Positions 48,791 to 62,486 are shown, numbered from the stretch's first letter. The stretch is DNA of 64,000 nt from Amorphophallus konjac (GCA_022559845.1 CM040121.1:568218140-568282139), one strand, 5' to 3'. A program made the numbers and translations. Notes: generated by a model from the letters alone, not told the origin.

Positions 48791-49272
48791 ACTTCTTTCA
48801 ATGACATGTGACAATGTGTCATCTTCCAAAAGTGTGGTCAATAGCGGGGTTTTCTTCTTTTTTTTTTCCAACTTATTTTCTAGTGACACACCCACACACA
48901 TTAAAGAGATATGTGGAAACTCTTTCTTATGTATGCAAAGGTCTCACGCATCAGAACTGTATTTATACAGACCTTGTGATACCTCCATGTTCACTTTTCT
49001 CATTGTTCTAATTAGATTCTGGTTACTGCTTGATAGATTTTCTGCTTGATCACTCTCATACTTGATGCTAATTCCAATGTAAGTTCCTTGCACGCTCTAT
49101 GTCAATTTTTTTTCCCATTTTTGTCTTAGACCAATGTTTTGAAACACAATCATAGTAATTTGCTCCATGGAACTTTATTAGGAGACTGAACATGGTTTTC
49201 TGGTGCTTTTTCCCTAGACCTCCTGAATCCACAATATTCTAGACCTCTATCTCTATTTAATGTCCTTCTCCA

Positions 49273-49810
49273 TTAGCCAATCTCAGTACTGGACTTTGTT
49301 GTGAGTACCCTTTTAAGCTTCTTCCTGTGCCAGATTTCTACTTTCTTGCTGAATTCCCCGTCATTGAAGTTTTCTTTTAGAATTTCCTGCATCCTTATCT
49401 GTCTGCTTTTCATCCATTCCTCGGTTTGTTCCTTGACAATACCCTTGAGATGCTTTAGTTTTCTGGCTATGATACTTTCCCAACTCTTTTGAAAACTCAT
49501 AAAAACACTCAACATCAAGCCACTTTTCTTAGGTGTGTTACCACCCTAGCGGGTGGATACATGGACTCAGTCATCATCAGCAAAAACTCTGAAATCTACA
49601 AGAAGAGGAACTCCAAAATCCACTAGGTGTATTTCTGATTAGACAAATCCAGTTCTATTAAACCTCTTTCTTTGACCCATCTATTAGATTGTCTCGTACT
49701 GGCCCTCGATTCCTTTCAGAGGGATTCATTACAACACTAAAATCTCCTAGTAATCACCATTCTCCATTGTCATTTGGGCCATAAAAACATCGAAACCTTT
49801 CATGAACTGA
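49273..49810 (-). pseudogene. L1-type LINE fragment, endonuclease and linker
   Basis: The minus strand from about 49782 reads YGPNDNGEW, stop, LLGDFSVVMNPSERNRGPV, the endonuclease GDFN block. Further along comes MSFQKSWESIIARKLKHLKG (about 49500), the post-endonuclease helical linker. Several stops and shifts. Probably the same source element as 47960-48240, separated by other insertions. Confidence 0.8.
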
Positions 49811-50486
49811 TGCACGTACATTTCACAATTATTGAAAAACTTTCCACTTCTAAAAGCTTCCTCTGCAATCCTTATGTTGCAAGATAGCAAATTCTGTGAA
49901 GTTGTTTCCGATCAGACTGCACAACCTGAGGGTAATTATCTCATGGCACTGAGGCCAGCTGCACAACTTGACAGAAGAGCAATCAACCTATACCAGTTAG
50001 AGGTTGTCCATTGTCATACCTCTACTTCTAGAAAGCCCTATATGGCCACAAAAGTCTGATTGTATCCACATTTTAGAGTGTAGGGCATCCTACTAGGCCC
50101 TCTGCAACTTGTGTGGCTATTTCTGGACGCTTGGCTAGTTGGCTTCATCTTGAAATTCACTGGCATCTCACAGGCTAAATCCATCAATAGGCATTATTTC
50201 TCAAATTAATTTTGGAAAATGGGACAAGGTAATTGCTTCTTTAACTTCCCTAGTCCACCACCTTCTTATGCCCATTTTCTATTCTAGTGCTGCAGAATTG
50301 CTTTTCTCGTCTTTTAATCCCTTGATACCCCATTACACCAGCCTCTAGTACTCTGGCATCTAGCATATTCAAGGGTAATGGAATTTTCATCCTGTCAGAG
50401 CTTTGAATTTGCCACTTCTTTGATGTCTTTTCTTGTTCATTCACCAAAACGGTAAACCCACCTTTTGGTACCTCACACGCACGCAA
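49811..50486. other. CACTA interior, no gene recognised
   Basis: Unassigned sequence between the LINE fragment and the LTR element. A minus-strand ORF at 50250-50546 has no recognised motif and runs into the LTR. Confidence 0.35.
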
Positions 50487-51468
50487 TGTTAGGTTGAAGA
50501 AGATTGGGAGTATATTTAAGAAAAGGAAACTCAAAGGTTTGTCCAAAGGGTGCTACCTCAAGTGTTGTGTTTTGTGTGGGGACTTTTGTCCCACATTGGA
50601 AAATACAAAGAGGAGAGGGGTCCTTATAGTTCCTAGGACCCTCTAGACTATGTCTTATAGACAATAGTGGAGGTAAGCTACGGCCTATCACAGCACGCAC
50701 GCGCCGGGCCGGGCGGGGCGGGGCGGGGCGGGCGCGCGTGTGTGTGGTGTGGGTCCAGCCGGCTTGCCCTTGCACCTTTTATTTGGATTTCCTTTTACTG
50801 TTTTGCCCTTTTCTTGGAGAGAAAGAGGGGTCTCCGAACTTGCCGTTACGGAGGTGAACTGTCGCGGGCGTGGTTACAAAAGGGGGTAATTAGAGTTACC
50901 CTAATTACGGGTTATCCTGTCTTTTGTGCTATCACTCTCCCGAGGAATCGCTGCGCGACTGTGTTCTCTGTCTCTCGTCTCCCTCTGCTGCTCGCCGTTC
51001 GACGAGCACCGCCGTTACCGCTCTCTGTTCGTCGTCTTCCTCGCCGCGGCCGACGTCCTCTCTTATTGCTTTGGCGGCTCTTGTTCTTCGGTGTTCGGTG
51101 CATGTTCTTTAACCTATACAATTTTTTTTTAGGAGAGATCTAGGTTTCCCGTATAGCATGTTTATAAGATTCTTAAGAGTGCGCTTAAGTATCTTGTGTT
51201 ATTAGTCGTATCCTGGGGGAAGATCGCTACACCCGTCGCACCATCCTTGTGGGGGCGATATCTTCTCTAAGGGGAGTCTCCTTGAGGCCCTTCTACTTCT
51301 TTTAGTTTATCTCATATTTACTATTATACAATCATGTTTATTTATATTACTTCTTGGTTGTTCTTGTTTGCATCAATCCCGTATGCATTTTTACTATGGT
51401 TTGCCTTGTATGTGTTATGGTCCGTTTATTGCCATGGGATTGTCTCGATACACTGTTTATTTCTAACA
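50487..51468 (+). repeat. 5' LTR of the compact copia element
   Basis: TGTTAGGTTGAAGAAG...TTTCTAACA. Contains a very GC-rich patch near 50700-50735. Confidence 0.92.
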
Positions 51469-51489
51469 GTCTTAGAGAGGATATCTTTC

Positions 51490-53247
51490 ATGGCATCATC
51501 ATCTTCAATGAGTTTCGGAACCAGGGTGGACATGTCTGGGATGCCTGCGAAGTTTTCCGGGCAACACTTTAAGCGTTGGCAACAACGCATGAAGATGTGG
51601 TTCACCATAGTTGGTCTAATCTCGTTGATAGAATCGGACCCCCCTGTGATAGATGAAAACGACCCCGAGAGTGCTAAGAAGGCTGGAGAGTGGAATACTA
51701 GAGACAGGTTAGGACATGTGTGCATTCTGACTGCACTGTCTGACGTCCTGTTTGATGTCTATAGCACTTCCACCTTCAACACTACTAAAGCTCTGTGGAA
51801 TGAACTTGATCGGAAGTACAACACCGAAGATCAAGGTCTGGAAAAGTACTCCGTGGGCAAGTTCCTTAAATTCCAGATGGTCGAGAATAAGTCTATAGGG
51901 GAACAGGCACATGAGCTTCTACTTATGTTCCATGGTTTGGCTGAAGCAGACATGAAAATGCCTGAAAAGCTTCAAGTCATGTGCATCATAGAGAAGTTGC
52001 CTAGATCCTGGGAGGATTTTGGCATGGGCCTAAAGCATCGAAAAGGGGCCATCTCTCTTGATGACTTAATGAGGGCTATAGCCATTGAAGAGGAACATAG
52101 AAAGGAAAATCCTAATATGCCTGTGGATGCAAGTGCAAACCTAGTAATGAGACAGAAGGGTAAAGATTCAAAAGGCAAGGCCAAGGTTGATTCCACTTTG
52201 CAGATGAAACCTAAGGGAAATATAAAGAAGAAGAAGGTACTAGGACAGTGCTGGACATGTGGTGATAAGGGTCACATGCGCAATGATTGTCCCAAAAAGA
52301 AAGAAAAATTGCTGAACAAGACCCTGCTGACCCATGAAATCCCAGCACAGGTCAATGTAGTGACCGGGGGATCTTCTTCTGGTATGAAGTATGTTTCTCT
52401 TAATCCTCAGTTGTTTACTATTTATGAACCAAATGAATGGTTGGTGGACACTGGAGCCAATGTGCATTTATGTGCTGACAGGGCTAACTTAATGTCTTAT
52501 CAGGAAATCCATGATCGCTCCGTGACAATGGGAAATGGAAGTAAAGCTAGGGTGCTAGGAGTTGGACGTGTGAACCTGAAGTTTACTTCAGGGCGTGTTC
52601 TTACTCTTTCCTTAGTGTACCATGTTCCTAGTGTCAAGAGGAATATCTTATCTGGTTCTGTTTTAGTAAGAGAGGGTTATGAACTGAACTTTAAATGTAA
52701 TAAAGTTGTCATACTCTATTTGAAGACTTTTATTGCTAAAGGTTATCTTTCTGATGGTTTATTTAAAATCTTTGTGGATCATGTGATGAATAGATATGTG
52801 GATGACAGTGCTTCAATTTCTACTTCTGTTCATGTTGCTTATAATATTATAGATTCATCTAAATTATGGCATGCACGTCTAGGTCATCTTAATTTCAATA
52901 CTTTGAAACGTATGATGAACCTGAAATTGATTCCTGAACACATTATTGATAAAACCAAGAAATGTGATATCTGTGTACAGGCTAAACAACCCAGAAAACC
53001 TTTTCATTCTGTGGTTAGAGATTCAGAAATTTTGGATCTGGTGCACTCAGATATTTGTGAGTTTAATGGTGTGTTGACTAGGGATCATAAAAAATATTTC
53101 ATTACTTTTATAGATGATTGTAGTAGATACTGTTATGTGTATCTGCTTAAGTCCAAAGATGAGGCTTTACAAAAATTTATCATCTTTAAAAAGGAAGCAG
53201 AAACACAATCATGTCTCTTCTGTTGGTTCCCTTTTATCAAACCCTGA
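51490..53247 (+). CDS. Copia gag-protease-partial integrase ORF, 585 aa, open
   Basis: Starts MASSSSMSFGTRVDM. Upstream in-frame codons run back into the LTR, so this ATG is preferred. Gag (UBN2-type) about residues 15-260, with FSGQHFKRWQQRM and ALSDVLFDVY; CCHC knuckle CWTCGDKGHMRNDC; protease WLVDTGANVHLCAD; GAG-pre-integrase LWHARLGHLNFNTLK and CDICVQAKQPRKPFHS; integrase start LVHSDICEFNG and FIDDCSRYCYVYLLKSKDEA. It is cut soon after KKEAETQ, so the second catalytic Asp and the Glu of integrase and all of RT/RNase H are absent. There is no internal stop, which argues for a recent or functional gag. Confidence 0.9.
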   Translation: MASSSSMSFGTRVDMSGMPAKFSGQHFKRWQQRMKMWFTIVGLISLIESDPPVIDENDPESAKKAGEWNTRDRLGHVCILTALSDVLFDVYSTSTFNTTKALWNELDRKYNTEDQGLEKYSVGKFLKFQMVENKSIGEQAHELLLMFHGLAEADMKMPEKLQVMCIIEKLPRSWEDFGMGLKHRKGAISLDDLMRAIAIEEEHRKENPNMPVDASANLVMRQKGKDSKGKAKVDSTLQMKPKGNIKKKKVLGQCWTCGDKGHMRNDCPKKKEKLLNKTLLTHEIPAQVNVVTGGSSSGMKYVSLNPQLFTIYEPNEWLVDTGANVHLCADRANLMSYQEIHDRSVTMGNGSKARVLGVGRVNLKFTSGRVLTLSLVYHVPSVKRNILSGSVLVREGYELNFKCNKVVILYLKTFIAKGYLSDGLFKIFVDHVMNRYVDDSASISTSVHVAYNIIDSSKLWHARLGHLNFNTLKRMMNLKLIPEHIIDKTKKCDICVQAKQPRKPFHSVVRDSEILDLVHSDICEFNGVLTRDHKKYFITFIDDCSRYCYVYLLKSKDEALQKFIIFKKEAETQSCLFCWFPFIKP

Positions 53248-53260
53248 GTTTGTGGGGGAA

Positions 53261-54238
53261 TGTTAGGTTGAAGAAGATTGGGAGTATATTTAAGAAAAGG
53301 AAACTCAAAGGTTTGTCCAAAGGGTGCTACCTCAAGTGTTGTGTTTTGTGTGGGGACTTTTGTCCCACATTGGAAAATACAAAGAGGAGAGGGGTCCTTA
53401 TAGTTCCTAGGGCCCTCTAGGCTATGTCTTATAGACAATAGTGGAGGTACGCTAGGGCCTATCACACGCACGCACGCGCCGGGCCGGGCGGGGCTAGGCG
53501 GGCGCGCGTGTGTGTGGTGTGGGTCCAGCCGGCTTGCCCTTGCACCTTTTTATTTGGATTTCCTTTTACTGTTTTGCCCTTTTCTTGGAGAGAAAGAGGG
53601 GTCTCCGAACTTGCCGTTACGGAGGCGAACTGTCGCGGGCGTGGTTACAAAAGGGGGTAATTAGAGTTACCCTAATTACAGGTTATCCTGTCTTTTATGC
53701 TATCACTCTCCCGAGGAATCGCTGCGCGACTGTGTTCTCTGTCTCTCGTCTCCCTCTGCTGCTCGCCGTTCGACGAGCACCGCCATTACCGCTCTCTGTT
53801 CGTCGTCTTCCTCGCTGCGGCCGACGTCCTCTCTTATTGTTTTGGCGGCTCTTGTTCTTCGGTGTTCGGTGCATGTTCTTTAACCTATACAATTTTTTTT
53901 AGGAGAGATCTAGGTTTTCCGTATAGCATGTTTATAAGATTCTTAAGAGTGCACTTAAGTATCTTGTGTTAGTAGTCGTATCCTGGGGGAAGATCGCTAC
54001 ACCCGTCGCACCATCCTTGTGGGGGCGATATCTTCTCTAAGGGGAGTCTCCTTGAGGCGCTTCTACTTCTTTTAGTTTATCTCATATTTACTATTATACA
54101 ATCATGTTTATTTATATTACTTCTTGGTTGTTCTTGTTTGCATCAATCCCGTATGCATTTTTACTATGGTTTGCCTTGTATGTGTTATGGTCCGTTTATT
54201 GCCATGGGATTATCCCGATACACTGTTTATTTCTAACA
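53261..54238 (+). repeat. 3' LTR of the compact copia element
   Basis: Differs from the 5' LTR at only a handful of sites, mostly in the GC-rich patch (about 53455-53510). Confidence 0.92.
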
Positions 54239-55324
54239 TATTGTACCACCAATTTTATAACAAATAGAGGTAGTACAATGAGGAAAAGAAGGTGAGAGGT
54301 TCCTCAACCTCAGAGAAAGAAAAGGAGAAGAGAAAAAGGAAGTTCTATCTGCCTTATGAGAAAACTCCTCTTCATATGGAGAGGACCTTTATAGAGGTGC
54401 CCCGTGTTCCTGCAATTGTGAGCCAAATGATTTCTCTTATGTACTTTAATACAACAATTTTTCATTTTAACTGGATGTTCTTTTTTCTTCATCTATGCTG
54501 ATTCATTACCCATGGCAGTATTTAAGCAGGCACATGTAGGCACTTATGCAATCCACCTAGGTGCTTGGAGGGTTCAAGCATCTAGGCTGTTTCTCCATCG
54601 TATATCAATTATTTGATGTCTTATTTGTTGATAGGCCTAGACTATTTTGTATGTATTATGCTTTGTTTCTATTTGTAAAATCTTGTTTTTTAATGATGAT
54701 GTATGGTAGGGAATTAAGGGTCTGGTCTGAGCTCAGGTTGGCCGACACAGAAGTGAGGTGGGTCAGCTAGCCCTGACCAGATCTAGCCAGTCCTAGGGGT
54801 TAGGATCGGCCACTGACAGTACTCAAAGTATAAAAGGAAAAAGAGAGGTTGCTTTCCCCTTTTTTGGGTCCGAGGGAAGGGGATTTAATCCGGTGTTACT
54901 TCTGCTTTCTACTCGCCATGAGATATAGTGCTGCTTAGCTCCTTTGGTCATTGCACAACAAAGGCTGATGAAATAGATGTCTTTGGATGGCAGCATGAAG
55001 TGGATGCAGTAGATGTCTTGCAGGACCAAGATGGTCATAGATGCAGCTGTGGACAATAATCCAGACAAATATGCAGCTGTAGATGAAACCTTTTGCTTTT
55101 TTAGATGAAAAAGCAAAAGGTTTCAGTTTACATGTTCACGATATGTGACCAAATCATAGTTCCTTTTTAATTCATCTGTGAACATTTCACCATCAATAAA
55201 TTTATGCAGAATTCCTTGTTGCATTCTTTGCTCCCTTCTTGGTCTCCTAATTTTCATGTTTATTTGTACAGTTATCTCAAGTCTAAAAACTCTTTGTAAT
55301 TCATCGACAATAATTTAGGAGCCT
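54239..55324. other. CACTA interior, no gene recognised
   Basis: Contains a Lys/Arg-rich short ORF near 54300 that could be an exon of the second CACTA protein but has no recognised motif, and a perfect hairpin at 55085-55124. The rest is AT-rich, probably intronic. Confidence 0.35.
55085..55124. repeat. Perfect 17-bp hairpin
   Basis: GAAACCTTTTGCTTTTT (55085-55101), loop TAGATG, then the exact complement (55108-55124). Confidence 0.9.
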
Positions 55325-55618
55325 ATGGTACAAATGCAACAACAATCTACAATGGAGTGTGAGACCACTATAGCTGAAGATGACATATGTGCTGAGGTGC
55401 TTGAGAGGACGTCTGGATATATACGTGGTCGTGGACATGGACCCAAGCCACCCCAACGAGATAGAGCTATTTTTTCGAGTCAACCCACGGTTAGAGAGAA
55501 ACAATTGGAGCAGGAGGTGGCGACTCTTCGAGATCAACTTGAGGATCAACAGAGGAAAATAGAATTTTTGATGACTTGGATGAATGGAAATAATATTCCC
55601 CCATCGTCTTCATGGTAA
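55325..55618 (+). CDS. C-terminal exon of an En/Spm second protein (Ptta/TnpA-like)
   Basis: Contains DDICAEVLERTSGYIRGRGH and GPKPP, a signature near the C-terminus of plant En/Spm (Ptta) proteins, followed by a coiled coil (KQLEQEVATLRDQLEDQQRK). It lies near the CACTA 3' end in the same sense as the transposase, where the TnpA-like reading frame is expected. Only this last exon was recognised; the upstream exons and its integrity are unknown. The ORF's ATG is probably internal to the protein. Confidence 0.75.
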   Translation: MVQMQQQSTMECETTIAEDDICAEVLERTSGYIRGRGHGPKPPQRDRAIFSSQPTVREKQLEQEVATLRDQLEDQQRKIEFLMTWMNGNNIPPSSSW

Positions 55619-56349
55619 AAATATATTCCTTGTTGACTAAATTATCTTAAATATTTAAAATCTCATTTAACTTCTTTTCTTTTTCACTATTTTGTAGAAT
55701 GATTTGCTTCCCACGATGTAGTTTCTACTCCGTCATCAGTGGATTCACGCTACAGATTATAGGATCATGAAAGTTGTCTTTGTTAAAGGTCATATTATTT
55801 TTTTATTTTTATGCTAAACATAATTAATTTTTTTTGTAAGGTGCAAAGGTATGAAATTAGTTAGCAAGGGAATATTGGTACGACGTTAAACTGCTACTAT
55901 GACTTTAAATATTGCTATGATAATTTAATTATTTCACTGTTTGCTCATCTCATAATTTCTTGATTTACTATGTGATATTATTTTCAATGGCCTTCCAGGA
56001 AGTTAGGTTATTTAATTGCCTAATCTATGTATCCTTTATTGAATCATGTTGACCAATTCACTGGTTGTCATGGTAAATGATTGTATCTATTGTCTAAAAA
56101 TAAAATACATGAAATCCATGTCAGTTGATGCTCTGTAATTCACCCCTTTATGGATTCAGGTTTTTGATCATGATGGTCTTGGTTATTTGTCCTAAAAAAT
56201 GCTACCGTATTTGAAAATTTATTGTTTTTGAGCTAATTGTCAGAATTATTTCTATCTTTTGGTGGCTTACAGTGGAAGGATTAGATAATATCCATTATTT
56301 AATAAGTTCAGTTGAGAGTGGACATATGTCGTTAATACAAGTGGAACAT
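55619..56349. other. CACTA 3' non-coding region
   Basis: AT-rich, no coding signal. Presumably 3' UTR and downstream sequence of the second CACTA gene. Confidence 0.45.
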
Positions 56350-57434
56350 ATGATGTTAATTTCTCTCAATAAATATTCATTTGTGACCAAATTTGATAAC
56401 CATTAATATTACAAAAATAGTGATAAATTTATTTTGTAGCTACCAAAAACGATAGTAGCTAATATTATAACAATAGGTACCAAACATGATGCTCACTAAT
56501 ATTATAATAATAATGAACTAAATATTTAATTGTGACCAATTGTTGTGATTGTTGCTAATATTATATAACGACAAAAAAATATTTAGTTGCGACCAAATAT
56601 GATCGTCGCTAATATTATAATAATAGCGACAAAAAATATTTAATTATGGTCAACTGTGATTGTCGCTAATATTATAACAATAACGATGAAAAATTTTTTA
56701 GTTGCGACCAAATATGATCGCCGCTAATATTATAATAATAGCGACCAAAATTTTTTTAGTTGCGACCAAATATGGTCGCCGCTAATATTATAATAATAGC
56801 GACCAAAAATTTTTATTTGTGACCAAATGTGATTGTTGCTAATATTATAACAATAGCGACCAAAAAATATTTAGTTACGACCAAATTTGATTGTCGCTAA
56901 TATTATAATAATAGCGACTAAAAATATTTATTTGTGGCCAAATGTGATTATTGCTAATATTATAAAACTAACGACAAAAAATATTTAGTTGCGACCAAAT
57001 ATGATCGTCGCTAATATTATAATAATAGCGACTAAAAATATTTATTTGTGGCCAAATGTGATTGTTGCTAATATTATAACAATAGCGACCACAGTGTTAG
57101 TCGCTAATGTTATCAAAATAGCGACCAACATGTATCTGCGACCAAGTTCATGTTCATCGCTATACATAAAGTTTTAGCGACAAACTACATATAGCGACGA
57201 ATATTTGTCACTAATTGCGACTAATATTTTGGCCGCTATTAGGGTCATTTTTAGCGACCAACCTAAATTTCATCGCTAATAGTCCAAGTTTTAGTGATCA
57301 GACGAGCATCAGCGACGATGATATTACGACCACGGATCAGCGACCTATTTGTGGTCGCTAATTCATGTAGCGACCAATTTTTATTATTTAGCGACCAATT
57401 GTTTAGGTCGCTGTAGACCAATTTTCTTGTAGTG
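56350..57434. repeat. 3' subterminal repeat region of the CACTA element
   Basis: More than a dozen variants of a roughly 55-65 bp unit (TAGCGACCAAAAATATTTAG, TTGCGACCAAATATGATCGT, CGCTAATATTATAATAATAG), then tighter TAGCGACC motifs up to the end. It is longer and more regular than the 5' side. Confidence 0.88.
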
Positions 57435-57900
57435 ATGGCAGAACTGCCCCTCCGAAGAAGAGACGGTTAATCAACACCCATACATGTCTCTCTGTCTCGT
57501 CTGACACGCGGGTGAGACGACTCATGTCTCCTTTAGTCACAGCAACCTAATGGTTAACTCCACAACAACGGTATAAATAGGACCCTGACCCAATGACTAG
57601 GAGATATGAGACCTCATCCCCTCAAGCCCTCACTCTCTCACTCTCGTCTCTCTCTTCCTCTTCCACTCTCCCCGAGTGCTTGTCACCTCTTTCCACAGTT
57701 GTCTAACTTGACCGTCGGAGGATTATCCCTTGAGATAATTCTCAGAGTTCCTTCTAACCCTACAGGTCCACCTCCGGCGATGCTACTTTATTTCTAATCA
57801 GACAAATTTTCGAAGGTGTGGATTATAATTTAGACGACCATTTCTCGACCGCTGCATCGTATAATAACATTGGGTATGCAGCAATACAAATTTGATCCAG
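57435..57900 (+). repeat. Right part of the split Tat-type LTR
   Basis: Has a TATA box (GGTATAAATAGGACCC, about 57570), then CCCTCACTCTCTCACTCTCG and TTGACCGTCGGAGGATTATC, text typical of the R/U5 of plant Tat/Athila-type gypsy LTRs. No internal region follows. Confidence 0.5.
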
Positions 57901-59151
57901 CCAAATAAATTTTCCCCTTGGCATGAGGCTTGACACCTCCCTCTCCCGTCAAAACTCAAGATTTCATTTGCTGTTTGCTTCGGGAAGAAAGTACCTACTT
58001 ATGAAGCTTTGGCCAAGGGTATGATCCCTCGTACACCAAAGGGATGCATGCTTCGTATGCGGTACTTTTGATGGATCATTAACCATCTCCTGTTTGCCCG
58101 TCAAGCTAACCTGTGGCGGAAGATTACTCGACACTCGAGAATCATGGTTCCGAATTACTCCGACCTGACTAGAACTGTGAACGTTTCGTCTTGTGAAAAG
58201 ATACTATTAATTACTACAGGATAAAACTGTGATCATCACATCGTGAGTACAGAAATATATCTCCGCTAACTTATGTTAATATGTTGTAGGACAAACGTAT
58301 ATATCTAACTCGACTTAAGATCTAAATAGAGTTTATAAAACGTTCATAAAATCCTGAATAATCAGTGGAATTATATTAATGTGTATAATGAAACCCATTG
58401 TGTTTCCCTCGCCAGTTCTTAAACGGTCAGTAAGCGCAAAATAATTTATACACTTATATTTATACATTGAAATTATATTATTGAATATGTAAAAGTGGTT
58501 CGTTCACAATCATGCGTACAACAAAACTATTTTCATAATTATTTCAATAATTTTCTATGATTTTTGGAGATTTTAAGGTTTTAAACCCTATAATCTTTTG
58601 TATTTACGAATTAGTTCTTCAAATCAAGATATTAATTTATAAGTCCTTACAGTTACACGTTCATTTGTTAAAGATTTTTAAGAGTTTTTTGTTTGTAAAT
58701 ACATGAGGGACTTTTTCGTAAGGAACAGGGGCACTTTACTAACTAACTTGACATTTAAATAGCTATAAAGAAATATTTGGATTGGAGGGGCTAATCCTTG
58801 ATATGAAATATTGTAGGGCCTAATTTTCAACACTCCCATATTTTTTTCTGCTGGCAATACCAAAAATCACTGGATTTTAAATCTAATTGACTCACAACTC
58901 ACTTTATTCTCTAACATTTTTACTTAAAACAACCGGAAGCTAAAACCCAATAACTTTATAGGGTGTTTAGGAGCGATTTTTTTTAAAAGTTATTTTGTTA
59001 TCAAATTTTATTGTATTTGAGTTTTTGACCTAATTTTTAAAATTGGTATAAATCAATGCTAATTTATTTGGCACAATTGACATAATTTTTAAAAACAGTT
59101 TAAACATGTTCTGTAACTCTTGATCCCTTCTACGAGAGTGAGAGAGAGAGA

Positions 59152-59210
<59 letters not shown>

Positions 59211-60013
59211 AGGATGATGTTGAAGAAGACGATGTTGGCCACTCTAGAATTTACAGTGGCATTGTGAATTGTTAAATACCATCACGATGGGCATATAGAG
59301 GAATCGCATTCATGGCATGATATGTTGTGAGTAGCGGCGTTGTGAATATGACTCCTTGCGGAGACCGGAGCAGAGCGGTCACCAAACCGAGCCAGGATGG
59401 TCGTGTTTGGGCCTGGCCCACCCGTTTGGACTTAAGAAGGGCCCGGCTCCGAAGCCCGATTATCTCAAAAGTAAAGACTCACCTCACCTGTTAGCCGTCC
59501 GTCTCCATCTACCGAGACAAAGGTTGAGGAGTTTTTTTTTTTAAAAAAAAACACACATTAGTTTTTCTCTTATATTCTTACTATCATTTATCATTTGTTC
59601 AACTTAACTTTAAGAAGATTAGGACAAAATCAAATAATCTATCCTTGTTTAATCTCTTCATATTATTAAAATAACCACATGCGTACCTCTGGAATCTTTA
59701 TATTCTGCCGTACATCTCTCCAAATTCTTACTTTCTTTTACTTTTTTAATAAAATATTCTATTTATTCGGTTATTCTTAAGGTGTGATGCAAATAATATT
59801 ACTTAGTATTGGAATATATATGACACTAAAAAAATTTAAAGAAAAGGTGTAGAATATGCAACATTCCGCTGGTATACGTACACATAATAATTATCCAGAA
59901 AAGAAAAAAAAGGATCGAACAAAACAAAGCAAGCTAGACAAATCTGAGGTGAACGAACAAAAGGATTCTCCTCTGATGTACTCTGAGACCACCCAATTCA
60001 AACACTCTTTTGG
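57901..60013. other. Intergenic, no gene recognised
   Basis: AT-rich with a GC-richer patch at 59340-59500. Nothing coding is supported. The last few hundred bases are likely the 3' UTR and flank of the peroxidase gene. Confidence 0.45.
59139..59207. repeat. (GA)n microsatellite
   Basis: About 69 bp of GAGAGA with one GGGAGA interruption. Confidence 0.9.
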
Positions 60014-62415
<2,402 letters not shown>

Positions 62416-62476
62416 TAGTGCTGCTTGATTAATGCATGTACGAGAAGAAGAGTGAAGAAGAGCTCCGTGAGAGGGA

Positions 62477-62486
62477 TTATTTATAG
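62477..62486 (-). promoter_or_regulatory. TATA box of the peroxidase gene
   Basis: The minus strand reads CTATAAATAATCCC about 60-70 bp upstream of the ATG at 62415, a normal TATA position. Confidence 0.65.

Larger units (their letters stand above)
50487..54238 (+). mobile_element. Compact copia-derived LTR element lacking RT/RNase H
   Basis: LTRs 50487-51468 (982 bp) and 53261-54238 (978 bp), both TGTTAGG...TAACA and nearly identical. The internal region is only 1.8 kb, with one long ORF (gag, protease, partial integrase) ending just before a polypurine tract (TTTGTGGGGGAA, 53249-53260). No TGGTATCAGAGC primer site follows the 5' LTR. The flanking 5-mers differ (CGCAA and TATTG). It resembles non-autonomous LTR elements that keep gag only, or a simple internal deletion of a copia element. 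Confidence 0.88.
42005..57434 (+). mobile_element. CACTA (En/Spm) transposon, 15.4 kb, with nested insertions
   Basis: Begins CACTACAAAAAAATGAG and ends with the complement of CACTACAAGAAAATTGG; 24 of the first 29 terminal bases match. The flanking 3 bp are ATG on both sides (42002-42004; 57435-57437), the expected CACTA target duplication. Subterminal regions are packed with TAGCGACC motifs in both orientations. Internal: a broken TnpD-type transposase (45616-46822), a captured peptidase fragment, LINE pieces, an LTR element (50487-54238) and an En/Spm-type C-terminal protein (55325-55618). The transposase is broken, so the element needs help in trans. Confidence 0.95.

Noticed and set aside
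50667..51143. 158-aa ORF in the LTR of the compact copia element
   Set aside because: Entirely LTR; a shortened version exists in the other LTR with a different start. Not a gene.
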